Assembly: GCA_020630475.1 (NCBI GenBank)
Contig: JAHDBI010000005.1
Span: 9,848-52,072, forward strand
Direction of reading: 5' to 3'
Source: Saprospiraceae bacterium
GTDB lineage: Bacteria > Bacteroidota > Bacteroidia > Chitinophagales > Saprospiraceae
Length of the DNA stretch: 42,225 nt
In this document: piece by piece, positions 9,081 through 17,792 of the stretch
Position numbering within the stretch: the first letter of the stretch is position 1
Layout: every line of letters begins with the position of its first letter
Translations under genes and position numbers: made by a program
Notes under the pieces: model-generated
The model's database searches: none
Told to the model about the DNA's origin: nothing
The model's input: the letters and a program-made list of their open reading frames with translations, nothing else

Positions 9081-10004
9081 TTAGTTCATAGTTTCTTCAA
9101 TTAGTTTGATAATTTCTTCGCCTTGATCAAATTGGATGTAATGAGCTGTATTGGAAAGTAGAACTAAACTATCAGTTGAAACCAATTCGCTAAATCTCAA
9201 AGCTTGTGATTGAAAAGTGCTCATGTCTTCAGATCCAGAAACAAGAATAACATCAGATTTAATATCAATATATTTATCGGATATCCCATTTAAATCCTCT
9301 TGATAGTTCACGGATTCTTTTGCCTTTGAATGAAGCACTTTCGGTTGGAGCCATAAGGTCTTTCTAGTTTCTATTAGTTCTAGCATTTCAATTTCAGTTT
9401 GATTCTTCAAAGAGGATTTAATACCACTTATAATTAGACCTTCTGCAATTGTATAATTAGCTAAAAAACCTATGGCTTTACCAAACAATGGAATTGAAAG
9501 AACTTTATATATCAAGTCTGCTTCATAGTCAAATAAAGGTGAATCAATTATCATATATTTTAAATCATCATTATAGTGATTGGCAATCAAATGAGCAATT
9601 GTCGAACCACCGTACGAGTGACCTATTACCATTGGGTCCTTTAGTTTGAGTTTTGATATTATACTCTTTACTGTTTCTGCACTACTTTGCAAATCGTATT
9701 CGTGGTTTTTATTCGAACTGTATCCATGTCCAACCCGGTCATAAACAGTTACTCTGTAATTTTTCGATAAGTGGCCATAAATTGAATTCCAGTCTTCGAT
9801 CGAACCCGGAGTCCCATGGATAAATAATAAATCTTTTCCTTCTCCTATTTGAGAATACCTTATTTCGTTTTCTCCAATTTTTATGAATTGTTCATCTCCA
9901 CTTTTCAGATTAGAACTTAGGTTTCCCAGCTCTGTTTGACAAAGAATAATTAGTAGGGTTAGCAAAAGCACTATCGCATAAAGTATATATTTTAGAATTT
10001 TCAT
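9081..10004 (-). CDS. Membrane-anchored alpha/beta hydrolase
   Basis: This 307-residue protein has an N-terminal membrane anchor (about residues 5-23) and an alpha/beta-hydrolase domain. Visible landmarks are the oxyanion segment FIHGTPGS (61-68), GHGYS (92-96) and the nucleophile elbow GHSYGG with Ser130. The acid is probably Asp260 in SGSED, with His288 in NTAHYIQ. The family covers esterases, lipases, dehalogenases and peroxidases, so the substrate cannot be named. It lies downstream of the OmpA/helix-hairpin-helix pair but is separated from it by a strong terminator, so it is probably transcribed alone. Confidence 0.75.
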   Translation of the reverse strand: MKILKYILYAIVLLLTLLIILCQTELGNLSSNLKSGDEQFIKIGENEIRYSQIGEGKDLLFIHGTPGSIEDWNSIYGHLSKNYRVTVYDRVGHGYSSNKNHEYDLQSSAETVKSIISKLKLKDPMVIGHSYGGSTIAHLIANHYNDDLKYMIIDSPLFDYEADLIYKVLSIPLFGKAIGFLANYTIAEGLIISGIKSSLKNQTEIEMLELIETRKTLWLQPKVLHSKAKESVNYQEDLNGISDKYIDIKSDVILVSGSEDMSTFQSQALRFSELVSTDSLVLLSNTAHYIQFDQGEEIIKLIEETMN

Positions 10005-10032
10005 TCGTGCTCTAAATTAAAACGAAAGTCAA

Positions 10033-10065
10033 AAACAAAAAAGCCAACCCGCAAAGGTTGGCTTT
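10033..10065 (-). terminator. Rho-independent terminator after the HhH gene
   Basis: Perfect 10-base arms AAAGCCAACC (10040-10049) and GGTTGGCTTT (10056-10065) enclose a 6-base loop. On the reverse strand the hairpin is followed by a T-rich run (about 10040-10033). It sits about 28 bases after the stop codon of the gene ending at 10093. Confidence 0.85.
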
Positions 10066-10092
10066 CTACAAAGGAAGGTAGCCCGTAGACTT

Positions 10093-11061
10093 TTATTTTC
10101 CACCGTTTAACTGATCCTGATAAGCTTGAAGCTCATCCCATTTTCCATCTGCAGCCATTCCTGCCTGTTTAGGCCATGTTGTCGGATCCGCTAATTGGTA
10201 TCTTTTACCAGCGGCATTTAGAATTCCTTGAATACGCTCGACACTCGTTTGAGATAGTGCTCTCCATGTGGTAATTCCATCATTATTTAATAGTTGAGCA
10301 ATTTTTGGTCCAATTCCTTCTACAGCTTTTAAATCATTTTCTTTCCATCTTTTTAAGATGCCTAATTTGATCATGATTTTTTCCACCTTAGAGTCCGTGC
10401 TTCCTCCTGGACGATCACTTCGTCCACCATCTAAACTCTTTTGCATCGTGATCAAATCATCCCAATCTCCACTCGCCGCTAATTTAGCTTGAGAAGCCCA
10501 AGTTGTAGGGTCAATGATTCTGTACTTGTCTCCATACTTACCTAAAATACCTTTTAGATCATCAGGAGATTTTGCAGCTAAAGCAGACCAACTATGAACT
10601 CCATTGTCCTTTAAGACGGATTCCATTTTAGGTCCGATACCTTCAACGACTTGTAAATTATCGCTTTTCAATGCAGCAAATTTATCCGCAGACACACCGC
10701 TTGAGGTCGAAGCTTTAGGCGCAGGTGGAGGCGTTGGTTTTGGAGTTGTTGCTATAGAAGAGGCTACTGAAGCTGCTGGTGCAGAAGTTGCTGCTTTTGC
10801 ATTGGCTTCCATTTCTCTCATTCTTCCCTTTAGAGTCGCAATTTGACCTTCTAAATCTGCTCTTCCTGATTTACATTTGGCTAAAGCATCCTCTAGCTCT
10901 TTGATTCTCGCCTTAAGTCTAGCTACTTCATCCTCCAAATCACGAACCATCCCTTTGTACCTAGCCCATAATAACCAGCCTAATAAAAGGCCTAATAGAA
11001 ACGGTAGAAGCCAAGCTAACCACCACATTTCGCAGAAATTTGTAAAAAAATTAAGTACCAT
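10093..11061 (-). CDS. Membrane-anchored coiled-coil protein with two helix-hairpin-helix modules
   Basis: This 322-residue protein has one N-terminal transmembrane helix (about 12-33), a coiled coil (38-88) and an Ala/Pro-rich linker. It ends in two copies of a helix-hairpin-helix module, at about 135-205 and 243-312. Both contain VEGIGPK (138-144 and 247-253) and a later DPTTW-x-x-QA-x-x-A-x-x-G-x-W segment. Such modules occur at the end of some ribosomal-L21/L20-like and predicted 5' nuclease proteins and bind DNA or other macromolecules. No nuclease active site is visible. It follows the OmpA gene by 20 bases, and a terminator closes the unit. The partner and role are unknown. Confidence 0.75.
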   Translation of the reverse strand: MVLNFFTNFCEMWWLAWLLPFLLGLLLGWLLWARYKGMVRDLEDEVARLKARIKELEDALAKCKSGRADLEGQIATLKGRMREMEANAKAATSAPAASVASSIATTPKPTPPPAPKASTSSGVSADKFAALKSDNLQVVEGIGPKMESVLKDNGVHSWSALAAKSPDDLKGILGKYGDKYRIIDPTTWASQAKLAASGDWDDLITMQKSLDGGRSDRPGGSTDSKVEKIMIKLGILKRWKENDLKAVEGIGPKIAQLLNNDGITTWRALSQTSVERIQGILNAAGKRYQLADPTTWPKQAGMAADGKWDELQAYQDQLNGGK

Positions 11062-11081
11062 GATATATTACTTTTTACTTG

Positions 11082-11891
11082 TTATTTAATGGTTAATTCG
11101 GTTCGTCTATTTTTAGCACGACCGCTATTCGTATCGTTCGAGGCAATTGGACTAGCTTCTCCTCGTGAAGCTGTTTGAATTTTAGATGCAGAAACGCCAC
11201 GCGACATTAAGTATTCCTTGACAACGTTTGCTCGCATCATTCCCAAACGATTATTTGATGCACTATCACCATAGCTATCAGTGTGCCCCACAAGGCTTAC
11301 TGTTTCTCCAGAACTTTTTACTCGATCCGCTACATCGTTGAGATAAGTCTCTACGTCAGCCGCATCTAATTTTCTAGTTGAATTGTATGGGAAATAAATC
11401 AAAGCCTTATCATCTACCTCTTTTACATTCTTGGTATTCACCAAGTATCTAAAATCAGCCGATGGGAAACGATTTTCTCTTTCTCCGGCTTTTTCATCGG
11501 TTAGTTTTCCGACAAGTCTAATCTTGTCCGCATCAATATAACTTACAAATCGCTGTTTCAGATCATTAGCTCTGGCCACACCAAGGTTTTCAAAGCTAGT
11601 CGGATTGGCTTCATCCGATCTATAGTAACCAGTGATTTGAAGTAGATTATTATCATTATGCCCTCTTACAATGGAATCTCTGTAGGCAGGCCAGTTGTCT
11701 CCAAGAATAGGCTCTTGGTTAGACCAGGCGTAAAGTAGCGGTCTAGTAGCTTTAGCCACTGTTGCTACTGGTTTTTCTTCTACCTCTTCTACTGGAGCCG
11801 GAGCTGCACAGCAATTAGATTTGTTTTGATAGAAGCACCAACCTAACAGTAACCAGAGTAAGATGACGAGTATAATAAAGAACTGTCTCAT
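11082..11891 (-). CDS. Inner-membrane-anchored OmpA-family protein
   Basis: A 269-residue protein with one N-terminal helix (about 4-20), a Pro/Glu linker, then two related halves. The C-terminal half (163-269) is a complete OmpA peptidoglycan-binding domain, with GHTDSYGDSASNNRLGMMRA (Asp205, Arg220) and GRAKNRRTE. The first half (about 52-130) looks like a degenerate copy: ITGYYRSDEA followed by FENLGVARANDLK mirrors the second half's GHTDSYGDS and NNRLGMMRANVVK. It probably tethers the cytoplasmic membrane to the cell wall. It is the first gene of a two-gene unit with the HhH protein. Confidence 0.85.
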   Translation of the reverse strand: MRQFFIILVILLWLLLGWCFYQNKSNCCAAPAPVEEVEEKPVATVAKATRPLLYAWSNQEPILGDNWPAYRDSIVRGHNDNNLLQITGYYRSDEANPTSFENLGVARANDLKQRFVSYIDADKIRLVGKLTDEKAGERENRFPSADFRYLVNTKNVKEVDDKALIYFPYNSTRKLDAADVETYLNDVADRVKSSGETVSLVGHTDSYGDSASNNRLGMMRANVVKEYLMSRGVSASKIQTASRGEASPIASNDTNSGRAKNRRTELTIK

Positions 11892-12176
11892 AACTCAAGT
11901 TGGTTTTTATTAAGAAATATTTGAATCAATTTACCAAATTTTGTACAGCAATTGAACTTATATATAGTTTTATATTTGGAGGAACCTTGCATGAATTGCT
12001 CATTTATAAGGCAAAAGCCCTGAAGAGCAGAAGATAAGCATGATTGCAAGGGTGTAAATGTTGCCATACATGATATTTGACGGGATTTCTCCAAAAAGAT
12101 ACTTTTTCCGACAATTAATTGGTGAAAAAACTCCATTTTCAAGTTTTTCTAACACATTTCACCCAATTGATTCCAC
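11892..12176. other. Divergent intergenic region between OmpA gene and folC
   Basis: This 285-base stretch lies between two divergent genes. A minus-strand reading frame (11888-12142) crosses it, but it has no recognisable domain and overlaps the OmpA start, so I do not call it. Next to folC lies an imperfect inverted repeat, AATTGGTGAAA (12117-12127) and TTTCACCCAATT (12157-12168). It could be a regulatory site or a chance match. No exact TAnnTTTG promoter was found on either strand. Confidence 0.4.
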
Positions 12177-13454
12177 GTGAAGCCTCGCAGTAAATACGAT
12201 AAAACGCTAGATTTTCTTTTTACACAGCTGCCTATGTATCAAAGACAGGGCAAATCGGCATTTAAGAAAGATTTAAAAAACATTAAAGCTTTATGCAAAT
12301 TACTCGGCAATCCAGAAAAGCGCCTCAATTGTGTTCATATTGCGGGTACCAATGGTAAAGGAACCACCGCTCATTTTATCGCATCCATATTAATGGAATG
12401 TGGTTTTAAAGTGGGACTATACACCTCTCCTCATTACAAGGACTTCAGAGAGCGGATTAAAATAAATGGACGGCCTATTGATAAATCCTATGTCGTTTCA
12501 TTCACAAAAAGAATCCAACCACATCTAAAAAATATCCAAGCTTCTTTTTTCGAAATAACGGTTGCCATGGCCTTTGATGCTTTTCGAAATCAAAAAGTGG
12601 ATTTTGCAATCATCGAAACGGGGCTAGGCGGTAGATTAGACTCCACAAATGTCATTAATCCCTTAGTCAGCGTGATCACAAATATTAGTTTTGACCACAT
12701 GCACATGCTGGGTAACACGCTACCAAAAATTGCAAAAGAAAAGGCCGGAATCATTAAAAAAGAAAAACCCGTTGTCATCGGTGAATATCAAAAGACCATT
12801 TATGATGTATTTAAAAGTAAAGCCGCTGAGAAAAAATCCAAGATCAAGAGAGCGGACAAGCTCATTAAAAAAGACAATACATCTTTTTGGTATAACGAGA
12901 TGATCCGTTTACCGCTCAAGGATATTTTACCCGGACCATATCAAAAGAAAAATGTCCGTACTGCCTTAGCGACCATTAAGATTTTAGAGCAACAAAAACA
13001 CCTCCCTGCGATTAATAAATCGAATGTCCAAAATGGTATTAAAAACGTCGTTAAAAATGCTGCCTATCAAGGAAGGTGGCAAATAATCAGTCGTCATCCA
13101 GATCTTATTTTGGACAGCGCGCACAACGAAGCGGGTCTGACGGAGGTATTGAATCAAATTAAACAACTCAATTACACTAAACTTCACTTTGTCCTAGGTT
13201 TTGTCAAAGACAAAAAAGTGGATGATGCATTACGTCTCTTCCCTAAAAATGCGCAATACTATTTTGTTGAAGCTAAGATTCCAAGAGCGCTTAGTAAAAA
13301 TGATTTATTGGCTTTCGCCGAAAGGCAAGACTTACAAGGAAAGACATATTCTTCTGTAAAAAAAGGTTTATCCGCAGCGAAGATGACCGCTGAATCAACG
13401 GATGGAATTTTTGTTTTAGGAAGTATTTTTGTCGTAGCCGAAGTTATCCACTAA
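12177..13454 (+). CDS. folC: Bifunctional folylpolyglutamate synthase / dihydrofolate synthase
   Basis: This 425-residue protein is of typical FolC length. It adds glutamate to dihydropteroate or reduced folates with ATP in the cytoplasm. Visible motifs are the P-loop HIAGTNGKGTT (residues 54-64), the folate loop YTSPHYKDFRERI, IETGLGGRLDSTNVI, the NISFDHMHMLG segment and LDSAHNEAG in the C-terminal ligase domain. The GTG at 12177 is the start: a TGA lies three codons upstream in frame, and the next Met would remove the conserved LPMYQ region. ubiX follows after 30 bases, probably in the same transcript. Confidence 0.93.
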   Translation: MKPRSKYDKTLDFLFTQLPMYQRQGKSAFKKDLKNIKALCKLLGNPEKRLNCVHIAGTNGKGTTAHFIASILMECGFKVGLYTSPHYKDFRERIKINGRPIDKSYVVSFTKRIQPHLKNIQASFFEITVAMAFDAFRNQKVDFAIIETGLGGRLDSTNVINPLVSVITNISFDHMHMLGNTLPKIAKEKAGIIKKEKPVVIGEYQKTIYDVFKSKAAEKKSKIKRADKLIKKDNTSFWYNEMIRLPLKDILPGPYQKKNVRTALATIKILEQQKHLPAINKSNVQNGIKNVVKNAAYQGRWQIISRHPDLILDSAHNEAGLTEVLNQIKQLNYTKLHFVLGFVKDKKVDDALRLFPKNAQYYFVEAKIPRALSKNDLLAFAERQDLQGKTYSSVKKGLSAAKMTAESTDGIFVLGSIFVVAEVIH

Positions 13455-13484
13455 ACTATTTCAATCCAACAACGTTACAAATAC

Positions 13485-14060
13485 ATGACCCAAGGACAAA
13501 ACAAACGTAAAATAGTATTGGCCATTGCTGGTTCTTCAGGAGCACTTTATGCAAAGCAATTAATGGAGGACTTTCAAGCCATGGATACTGAAAAAATTGA
13601 AGTGGGCGTGGTCATGTCAAAAAATGCCATCATCAATTGGGAATTAGAGATAGGTCCATTTGATCAAAATGAATGGGATTTTAAATTTTACGCCAAAGAT
13701 GATTTCAACGCACCTTTTGCCTCTGGATCAGCACGTTTTGACACGATGATCGTGTGTCCTTGTTCAATGGGTGTAATAGGTCGAATCGCTACTGGAGTAT
13801 CTAATGACCTCATGTCAAGAGCTGCCGATGTGATTTTGAAAGAAAGGAGAAAATTAATTCTCGTACCAAGAGAAACACCTTACAGCTTAATTCACCTGAG
13901 AAACATGAATACAATCACAGAAGCAGGTGGAATAATATGCCCTGCAACCCCGTCCTTCTATTCGCAACCTAAAAACATCGGTGAATTAATCATGACCGTG
14001 ACAGATAGGATATTAGATTTGGCGGGATTTAACAAAAACACTTATCGCTGGGGAGAATAA
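13485..14060 (+). CDS. ubiX: Flavin prenyltransferase UbiX
   Basis: This 191-residue protein is of typical UbiX length. It joins dimethylallyl phosphate to FMN to make the prenylated flavin used by UbiD decarboxylases. Visible features are the flavin-binding IAGSSGALYAKQL near the N-terminus, CPCSMGVIGRIATGVSNDLM, the LVPRETPYSLIHLRNM segment with the conserved Arg/Glu pair, and CPATPSFYSQP. It follows folC closely and ends one base before the convergent transglutaminase-like gene. No ubiD lies in the window, so its partner decarboxylase is elsewhere. Confidence 0.93.
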   Translation: MTQGQNKRKIVLAIAGSSGALYAKQLMEDFQAMDTEKIEVGVVMSKNAIINWELEIGPFDQNEWDFKFYAKDDFNAPFASGSARFDTMIVCPCSMGVIGRIATGVSNDLMSRAADVILKERRKLILVPRETPYSLIHLRNMNTITEAGGIICPATPSFYSQPKNIGELIMTVTDRILDLAGFNKNTYRWGE

Positions 14061-14061
14061 A

Positions 14062-15015
14062 CTACCTCACTTTAAACGCAATGATTGGTTTTACTTTTCT
14101 TCCTTGGCTTACGCCAATGGTGGCATCTCCTCGAATGGTGATTTTAGAAAGATCAAAAGTATATACATTTCCTTCAATCTTAGGTTTCAGATTAGTTGGT
14201 TTCTTTCCTCTGATTAAATGAACCCCCTGCCCTTCTTCCAAATCCAATCGAATACTAATGATTCCATCCTTACTCACTTTTCCATTTAAGGGTTTCAACA
14301 ACTCTCCATTATGCTTAATGAATGAATAGTACGGGAACGGTGCATTAGCAAATTCCTTTTTTGTAAAGTTGGTTTCCAATAGTTGCCATTTTGCGTCATC
14401 CGGATAGTGACTTAGGATAAACGAACTAGGGTCTACCATAAAAAAACCATTGCCATAATCTTTTTCTTCTCCCATGCCTGTTGACCACGTCACATCTAAC
14501 AAAGTCCATTGGTCATCAATCTTTACAGCATTCCAAGCATGATTACTAGCCTTATGCACTTTCCCAATATTGTTGTTTGAAAATCGTCCAAATCCAACGA
14601 TAAACGCAGCCTCTAATCCAACTTCTCTACACATCGCCTCATAAAGCAATGCAAATTCTTGACAAACACCTTTTTTCTCTTTTAATGCCTTTTCGATAAA
14701 ACCATCAAACATTTCTCTTTCTGCTTGGAGCTTTTCTTCTTCATTTCTGAATGTGTATTTAGTCTTAGTCCTTTTACCTGTTTCCCGAAATTCAGCTAAC
14801 CTTTTGTTATCGTATTTTAAGTTTTCTGCGATCCAGGTAAAAATGCTTCTTGCTTTTGACTCTTCATCGTCAAAAGGCAATACCAAGGCTTGAGCTACAG
14901 ACTTATAATCACGATCAAATTTAATCGTTCGGGCATGCGCATCAACAGCATCATATTTTTGGCCTAAGCCAACAAAGAAAAAACCTAGAAAAAGAAGAGT
15001 ATATGTAATTTTCAT
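14062..15015 (-). CDS. Secreted transglutaminase-like protein
   Basis: A 317-residue protein with a signal peptide (residues 1-19). A transglutaminase/protease-like core carries the triad Cys118 (KGVCQEFALLYEAMC), His159 (SNHAWNAV) and Asp174 (WTLLDVTWSTG). These domains in bacteria are usually proteases or amidases rather than true cross-linkers. The C-terminal 100 residues look like a beta-rich domain (GVHLIRGKKPTNLKP). It is the last gene of a three-gene operon; its ATG overlaps the stop of the YihY gene by 4 bases, which implies translational coupling. Confidence 0.82.
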   Translation of the reverse strand: MKITYTLLFLGFFFVGLGQKYDAVDAHARTIKFDRDYKSVAQALVLPFDDEESKARSIFTWIAENLKYDNKRLAEFRETGKRTKTKYTFRNEEEKLQAEREMFDGFIEKALKEKKGVCQEFALLYEAMCREVGLEAAFIVGFGRFSNNNIGKVHKASNHAWNAVKIDDQWTLLDVTWSTGMGEEKDYGNGFFMVDPSSFILSHYPDDAKWQLLETNFTKKEFANAPFPYYSFIKHNGELLKPLNGKVSKDGIISIRLDLEEGQGVHLIRGKKPTNLKPKIEGNVYTFDLSKITIRGDATIGVSQGRKVKPIIAFKVR

Positions 15016-15944
15016 TTTTTTGTTTTTAATAAGTCCTTATTGACTTCAATACTTGCATTAAGCTCGTATCCGGCAATAATGATGAAGGCATTAATTTGAA
15101 TCCAAATCAACAATACAATCAATGCTCCAATTGAACCATAAATTTCATTATAGCGTCCGAAGTTATTGACAAAATACGCGAATATCAAGGAACTCCCTAT
15201 AGACAACAAGGTGGCCAATGTCGCACCTGGATTAATAAACTTTATTCTTCTCCTCAATGATGGACCGTATCTGTAAATTGTCGTAATGACCAAATAGAAA
15301 AATAAAATGACCACAATCCATCTTAAGAATAAAAACAGTGAACTGGTCAACAAACCCAATTCCATTCTTTCAAAAAATCCACCTAAGATTTGACCACCCA
15401 AGATGATCGTCAATATAGAAAGTGTCATTAAACCAGCCAACAAAACAGTTAAGGCTAATGCTACTAATCGCTTTCTGATCCAGCTCCTTTTTTTATAACT
15501 AATCTCATAAGATTTATCAAATCCATCCATCAGTGTCAACATCCCGCCAGTAGAGAAAATTAATGCCAAGAAAAAACCGATAGACAACAAACCTTCTCTT
15601 TTGATACCCAATATTCCGTGAATTACTTCAAACAAGTAAGCATGTGCTGACTCTGGTAAAAATTCTCGAATGCTATTTTCCAAAGTGATCTGGAAATCTG
15701 TAGCAAATGGAAAAAGTGGTAGTAAAGTGAAGAAAAAAATAATCGCCGGAAATAGCGATAAAAAGAAATTATATGCCGCCGCATTGGCGCGCATCGTAAT
15801 CGTGTCTTTTTGAAGTTCATCATAGATAAAATGAACTACATTATAAATCGGCACTTGACCGAATCCCGGAAAGGAATACTTTTTCGAAACGGCCAATAAC
15901 CATTGAACAAATGGGAGTGATTTTATTTTATCCTTAAGATTCAA
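15012..15944 (-). CDS. YihY/BrkB-family inner-membrane protein
   Basis: A 310-residue polytopic protein with about six transmembrane helices. It has the family signature after the first amphipathic segment: TITMRANAAAYNFFLSLFPA, then GGMLTLMDGFDKSYEI and INPGATLATLLSIGSSLIFA, with YGSIGALIVLLIWIQIN near the end. Once called ribonuclease BN, the family is not a nuclease and its function is unsettled. Its start overlaps the thioesterase stop and its stop overlaps the transglutaminase-like start, each by 4 bases. Confidence 0.88.
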   Translation of the reverse strand: MNLKDKIKSLPFVQWLLAVSKKYSFPGFGQVPIYNVVHFIYDELQKDTITMRANAAAYNFFLSLFPAIIFFFTLLPLFPFATDFQITLENSIREFLPESAHAYLFEVIHGILGIKREGLLSIGFFLALIFSTGGMLTLMDGFDKSYEISYKKRSWIRKRLVALALTVLLAGLMTLSILTIILGGQILGGFFERMELGLLTSSLFLFLRWIVVILFFYLVITTIYRYGPSLRRRIKFINPGATLATLLSIGSSLIFAYFVNNFGRYNEIYGSIGALIVLLIWIQINAFIIIAGYELNASIEVNKDLLKTKK

Positions 15945-16348
15945 AAAAAAGGCTTTAATGGTTTTAATAGAAAGTCTGGTGTAGATACCCTTTTGTTAGA
16001 ATTCATATCAACAAAAAACAGAGTTGTTTCTCCTTTATTCAACAAAACATCTTCTTGATTGTAAATGAGATGATGAAAGGTAATCAATTTGCTAGGCATC
16101 GTTTTTAACTGTGTGACTATTTGGAGATGATCGTCATATTTGGCTGGTAAAAGATACCTCGACTCTAATTTTAAAACAGGCATCATTAAACCATGTTTCT
16201 CTTCAAGGTCATTGTATGGCATCGCTAAATCTCTGATCATTTCTGTCCGACCAATTTCATACAACATGGCGTAATTGCCATAATACAAATAGCCCATTTT
16301 ATCCGTCTCACCATAGCGTACTCTCTTTTTATATGTATGTTCGAACAT
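15941..16348 (-). CDS. Hotdog-fold acyl-CoA thioesterase (YbgC/4HBT family)
   Basis: This 135-residue single hotdog domain shows the family start RVRYGETDKMGYLYYGNYAMLYEIGR. The Asp in ETDxMGYxYYGNY is the expected catalytic residue. The family hydrolyses short or aromatic acyl-CoA thioesters in the cytoplasm. It is the first gene of an operon overlapping YihY and the transglutaminase-like gene. A TTAATTTGC element near 16376-16368 on the reverse strand is one base off the -7 consensus and may be its promoter. Confidence 0.85.
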   Translation of the reverse strand: MFEHTYKKRVRYGETDKMGYLYYGNYAMLYEIGRTEMIRDLAMPYNDLEEKHGLMMPVLKLESRYLLPAKYDDHLQIVTQLKTMPSKLITFHHLIYNQEDVLLNKGETTLFFVDMNSNKRVSTPDFLLKPLKPFF

Positions 16349-16445
16349 CCTATTATTTTAACTCTTTGCAAATTAAGTGATTTTTCCATTTCGAGAATGG
16401 CCCAGTCTTTTGTTAATTTGCGTCTTCAATATACAAACTAGTATT

Positions 16446-17117
16446 ATGAGTATGTTCGACAAAATCAAAGGTCTATTTATCGAAGAGGATCCTTCGGCGA
16501 AAGCCAAACCAAACAAACCTTCAGGGGACAATAAAAAAGCAGCCTCTAAATCAACACCAATTAAACCTGTGGATCTCGATAAAATTGATACCACCGGAGC
16601 TAAATCGGACAGCAAATTTGTCGATGTGTTGATGAAAGCCATTGAAGCCAACAACATGGATGGTTTTGATTATCTCGAATACAAACAATCCTTACAATCC
16701 CTAGCCAATATGTCTATGGATGAAAAGACGCGATATCAATCGGCTTTTGCGATGGCTAAAACCATGGGAGCTAATCCGAATAAACTGGTATCTAGTGCTC
16801 AACATTACATGAAGGTCTTACAAACCGAACGTAAGAAATTTAATGAAGCGCTTCAAAATCAGCGCGCCAAGCAAGTTACTGGCAAGGAAAAAGAAATGTC
16901 AGATTTGGAAAAGGCTATAGTGACTAAACAAAAGCAAATCGAAAAATTGACAAAAGAAATCGAGGCTGACAAAAAGAAATTAGAAGGAATAAAAGGAAAC
17001 ATCAACCAATCTGCAGCTAAAGTAGAGTCCACGAATGAACAATTTTTAATTGCTTACAAATTAGTCGTCACTCAGATCGAATCTGATGTACAGAAAATGA
17101 AAGACTACTTAAAGTAA
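16446..17117 (+). CDS. Cytoplasmic coiled-coil protein of the PspA-like/ABC module
   Basis: The start is ATG 16446 (MSMFDKIKGLF), although a longer frame opens at 16377. This gives 223 residues. A short amphipathic N-terminus (SMFDKIKGLFIEE) is followed by a Lys/Pro/Ser-rich linker, a helical region (about 56-125) containing FDYLEYKQSLQSLANMSMDE, and a long coiled coil (about 130-223). There is no signal peptide or membrane segment. It resembles no named family that I can identify. The amphipathic start plus coiled coil recalls PspA/Vipp1-like membrane-surface proteins. It heads a plus-strand block whose later genes encode the PspA-like membrane protein and the ABC transporter. Confidence 0.65.
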   Translation: MSMFDKIKGLFIEEDPSAKAKPNKPSGDNKKAASKSTPIKPVDLDKIDTTGAKSDSKFVDVLMKAIEANNMDGFDYLEYKQSLQSLANMSMDEKTRYQSAFAMAKTMGANPNKLVSSAQHYMKVLQTERKKFNEALQNQRAKQVTGKEKEMSDLEKAIVTKQKQIEKLTKEIEADKKKLEGIKGNINQSAAKVESTNEQFLIAYKLVVTQIESDVQKMKDYLK

Positions 17118-17201
17118 GAACTCATTTAAAACGGGCGCATAATTTTTCAAGGCTGAATACTCACATTTTTATCTCTGGTCAATCCGGTCAGACCCCGATT
17201 C

Positions 17202-17221
17202 TATTCGCCGAAAGGCAAATA
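17202..17221 (+). other. Small GAAA-tetraloop hairpin in the gap before the 91-residue gene
   Basis: TATT-c-GCC-GAAA-GGC-a-AATA forms a short stem with one C/A mismatch and a GNRA-type loop. An equivalent hairpin with the same mismatch position lies between the exbB and exbD genes (34508-34527). The rest of the 17118-17360 gap shows nothing I can name. Confidence 0.4.
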
Positions 17222-17360
17222 AGACATTAAAAAAAATGTGAAAACGTTTGTTTATCACAAAAAAACGTGGTTAATTTACTTATCAAATTTTTCTAATATG
17301 TAATTAGTTCAGTTTGATGCGACTAAACATTAGATTTTTTAATAATTAAAACTACACAAA

Positions 17361-17636
17361 ATGAACAAACCAAGAGTCATTAAAGACTTTAATAAAGTCC
17401 CGATAGAAGTCATTTCCGAAATCAAGGAAAAGTTTCCTTATGGCTTTGATAAACACTTGATTACATTCTCAGGACCTAAAGGGAAAATAATATCAGCATT
17501 TCCGTACGAAACAGAGGACAGATACTACTTAATCCGAATGACAAAGGCTGAGGCCAATGAAATACATCAGGAAGAAGTCATGGATCTTGAAATTGAAGAG
17601 ATCGAGCCAATACCTCAGACCGCAAAGAGTAAGTAA
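17361..17636 (+). CDS. Small conserved Bacteroidota protein
   Basis: A 91-residue soluble protein of a type I recall as widespread in Bacteroidota and uncharacterised. Its pattern is KVPIEVISEIKEKFPYGFD, HLITFSGPKGKIISAFPYET, then DRYYLIRMTKAEA and an acidic tail. It has no signal peptide, membrane segment or visible catalytic motif. It lies inside the PspA-like/ABC block but is separated by 243 bases before and 156 bases after, so it may have its own transcript. An imperfect -7-like TCAGTTTG lies about 45 bases upstream. Confidence 0.7.
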   Translation: MNKPRVIKDFNKVPIEVISEIKEKFPYGFDKHLITFSGPKGKIISAFPYETEDRYYLIRMTKAEANEIHQEEVMDLEIEEIEPIPQTAKSK

Positions 17637-17655
17637 AACAAACCGACACCTTCCA

Positions 17656-17718
17656 TGGATCTATTCTAATCATAGATCCACATACTTGTCTATTCATTCG
17701 AGACTTTCGTCGAATGAA
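17656..17718 (+). other. Two tandem hairpins downstream of the 91-residue gene
   Basis: TGGATCTAT (17656-17664) pairs with ATAGATCCA (17672-17680), and TTCATTCG (17693-17700) pairs with CGAATGAA (17711-17718). All four arms match perfectly. Neither hairpin is followed by a T-run, so they are not classic terminators. They may mark a transcript end or an RNA-processing site. Confidence 0.4.
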
Positions 17719-17792
17719 GGCAACCCTCTACTACCCTATATTGTTGAATAGCTTTGGTATATTTGAAGAAAATTTGAATAAGCTCAAAGTCT

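Noticed and set aside
11888..12142. An 84-codon minus-strand reading frame upstream of the OmpA gene.
   Set aside because: It has no recognisable domain, overlaps the OmpA start, and fills a divergent intergenic region where regulation is expected.
12117..12168. Imperfect inverted repeat AATTGGTGAAA / TTTCACCCAATT before folC.
   Set aside because: The arms differ by one base and are about 30 bases apart in AT-rich DNA; I list it as part of the intergenic region but do not claim a regulator site.
16377..16445. Upstream extension of the coiled-coil gene from 16377.
   Set aside because: The added 23 residues lie in the divergent promoter region, and the ATG at 16446 gives an amphipathic start fitting the protein.
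17557..17751. A 64-codon plus-strand frame after the 91-residue gene.
   Set aside because: It overlaps that gene in another frame and runs through two hairpins; the composition does not look like protein.
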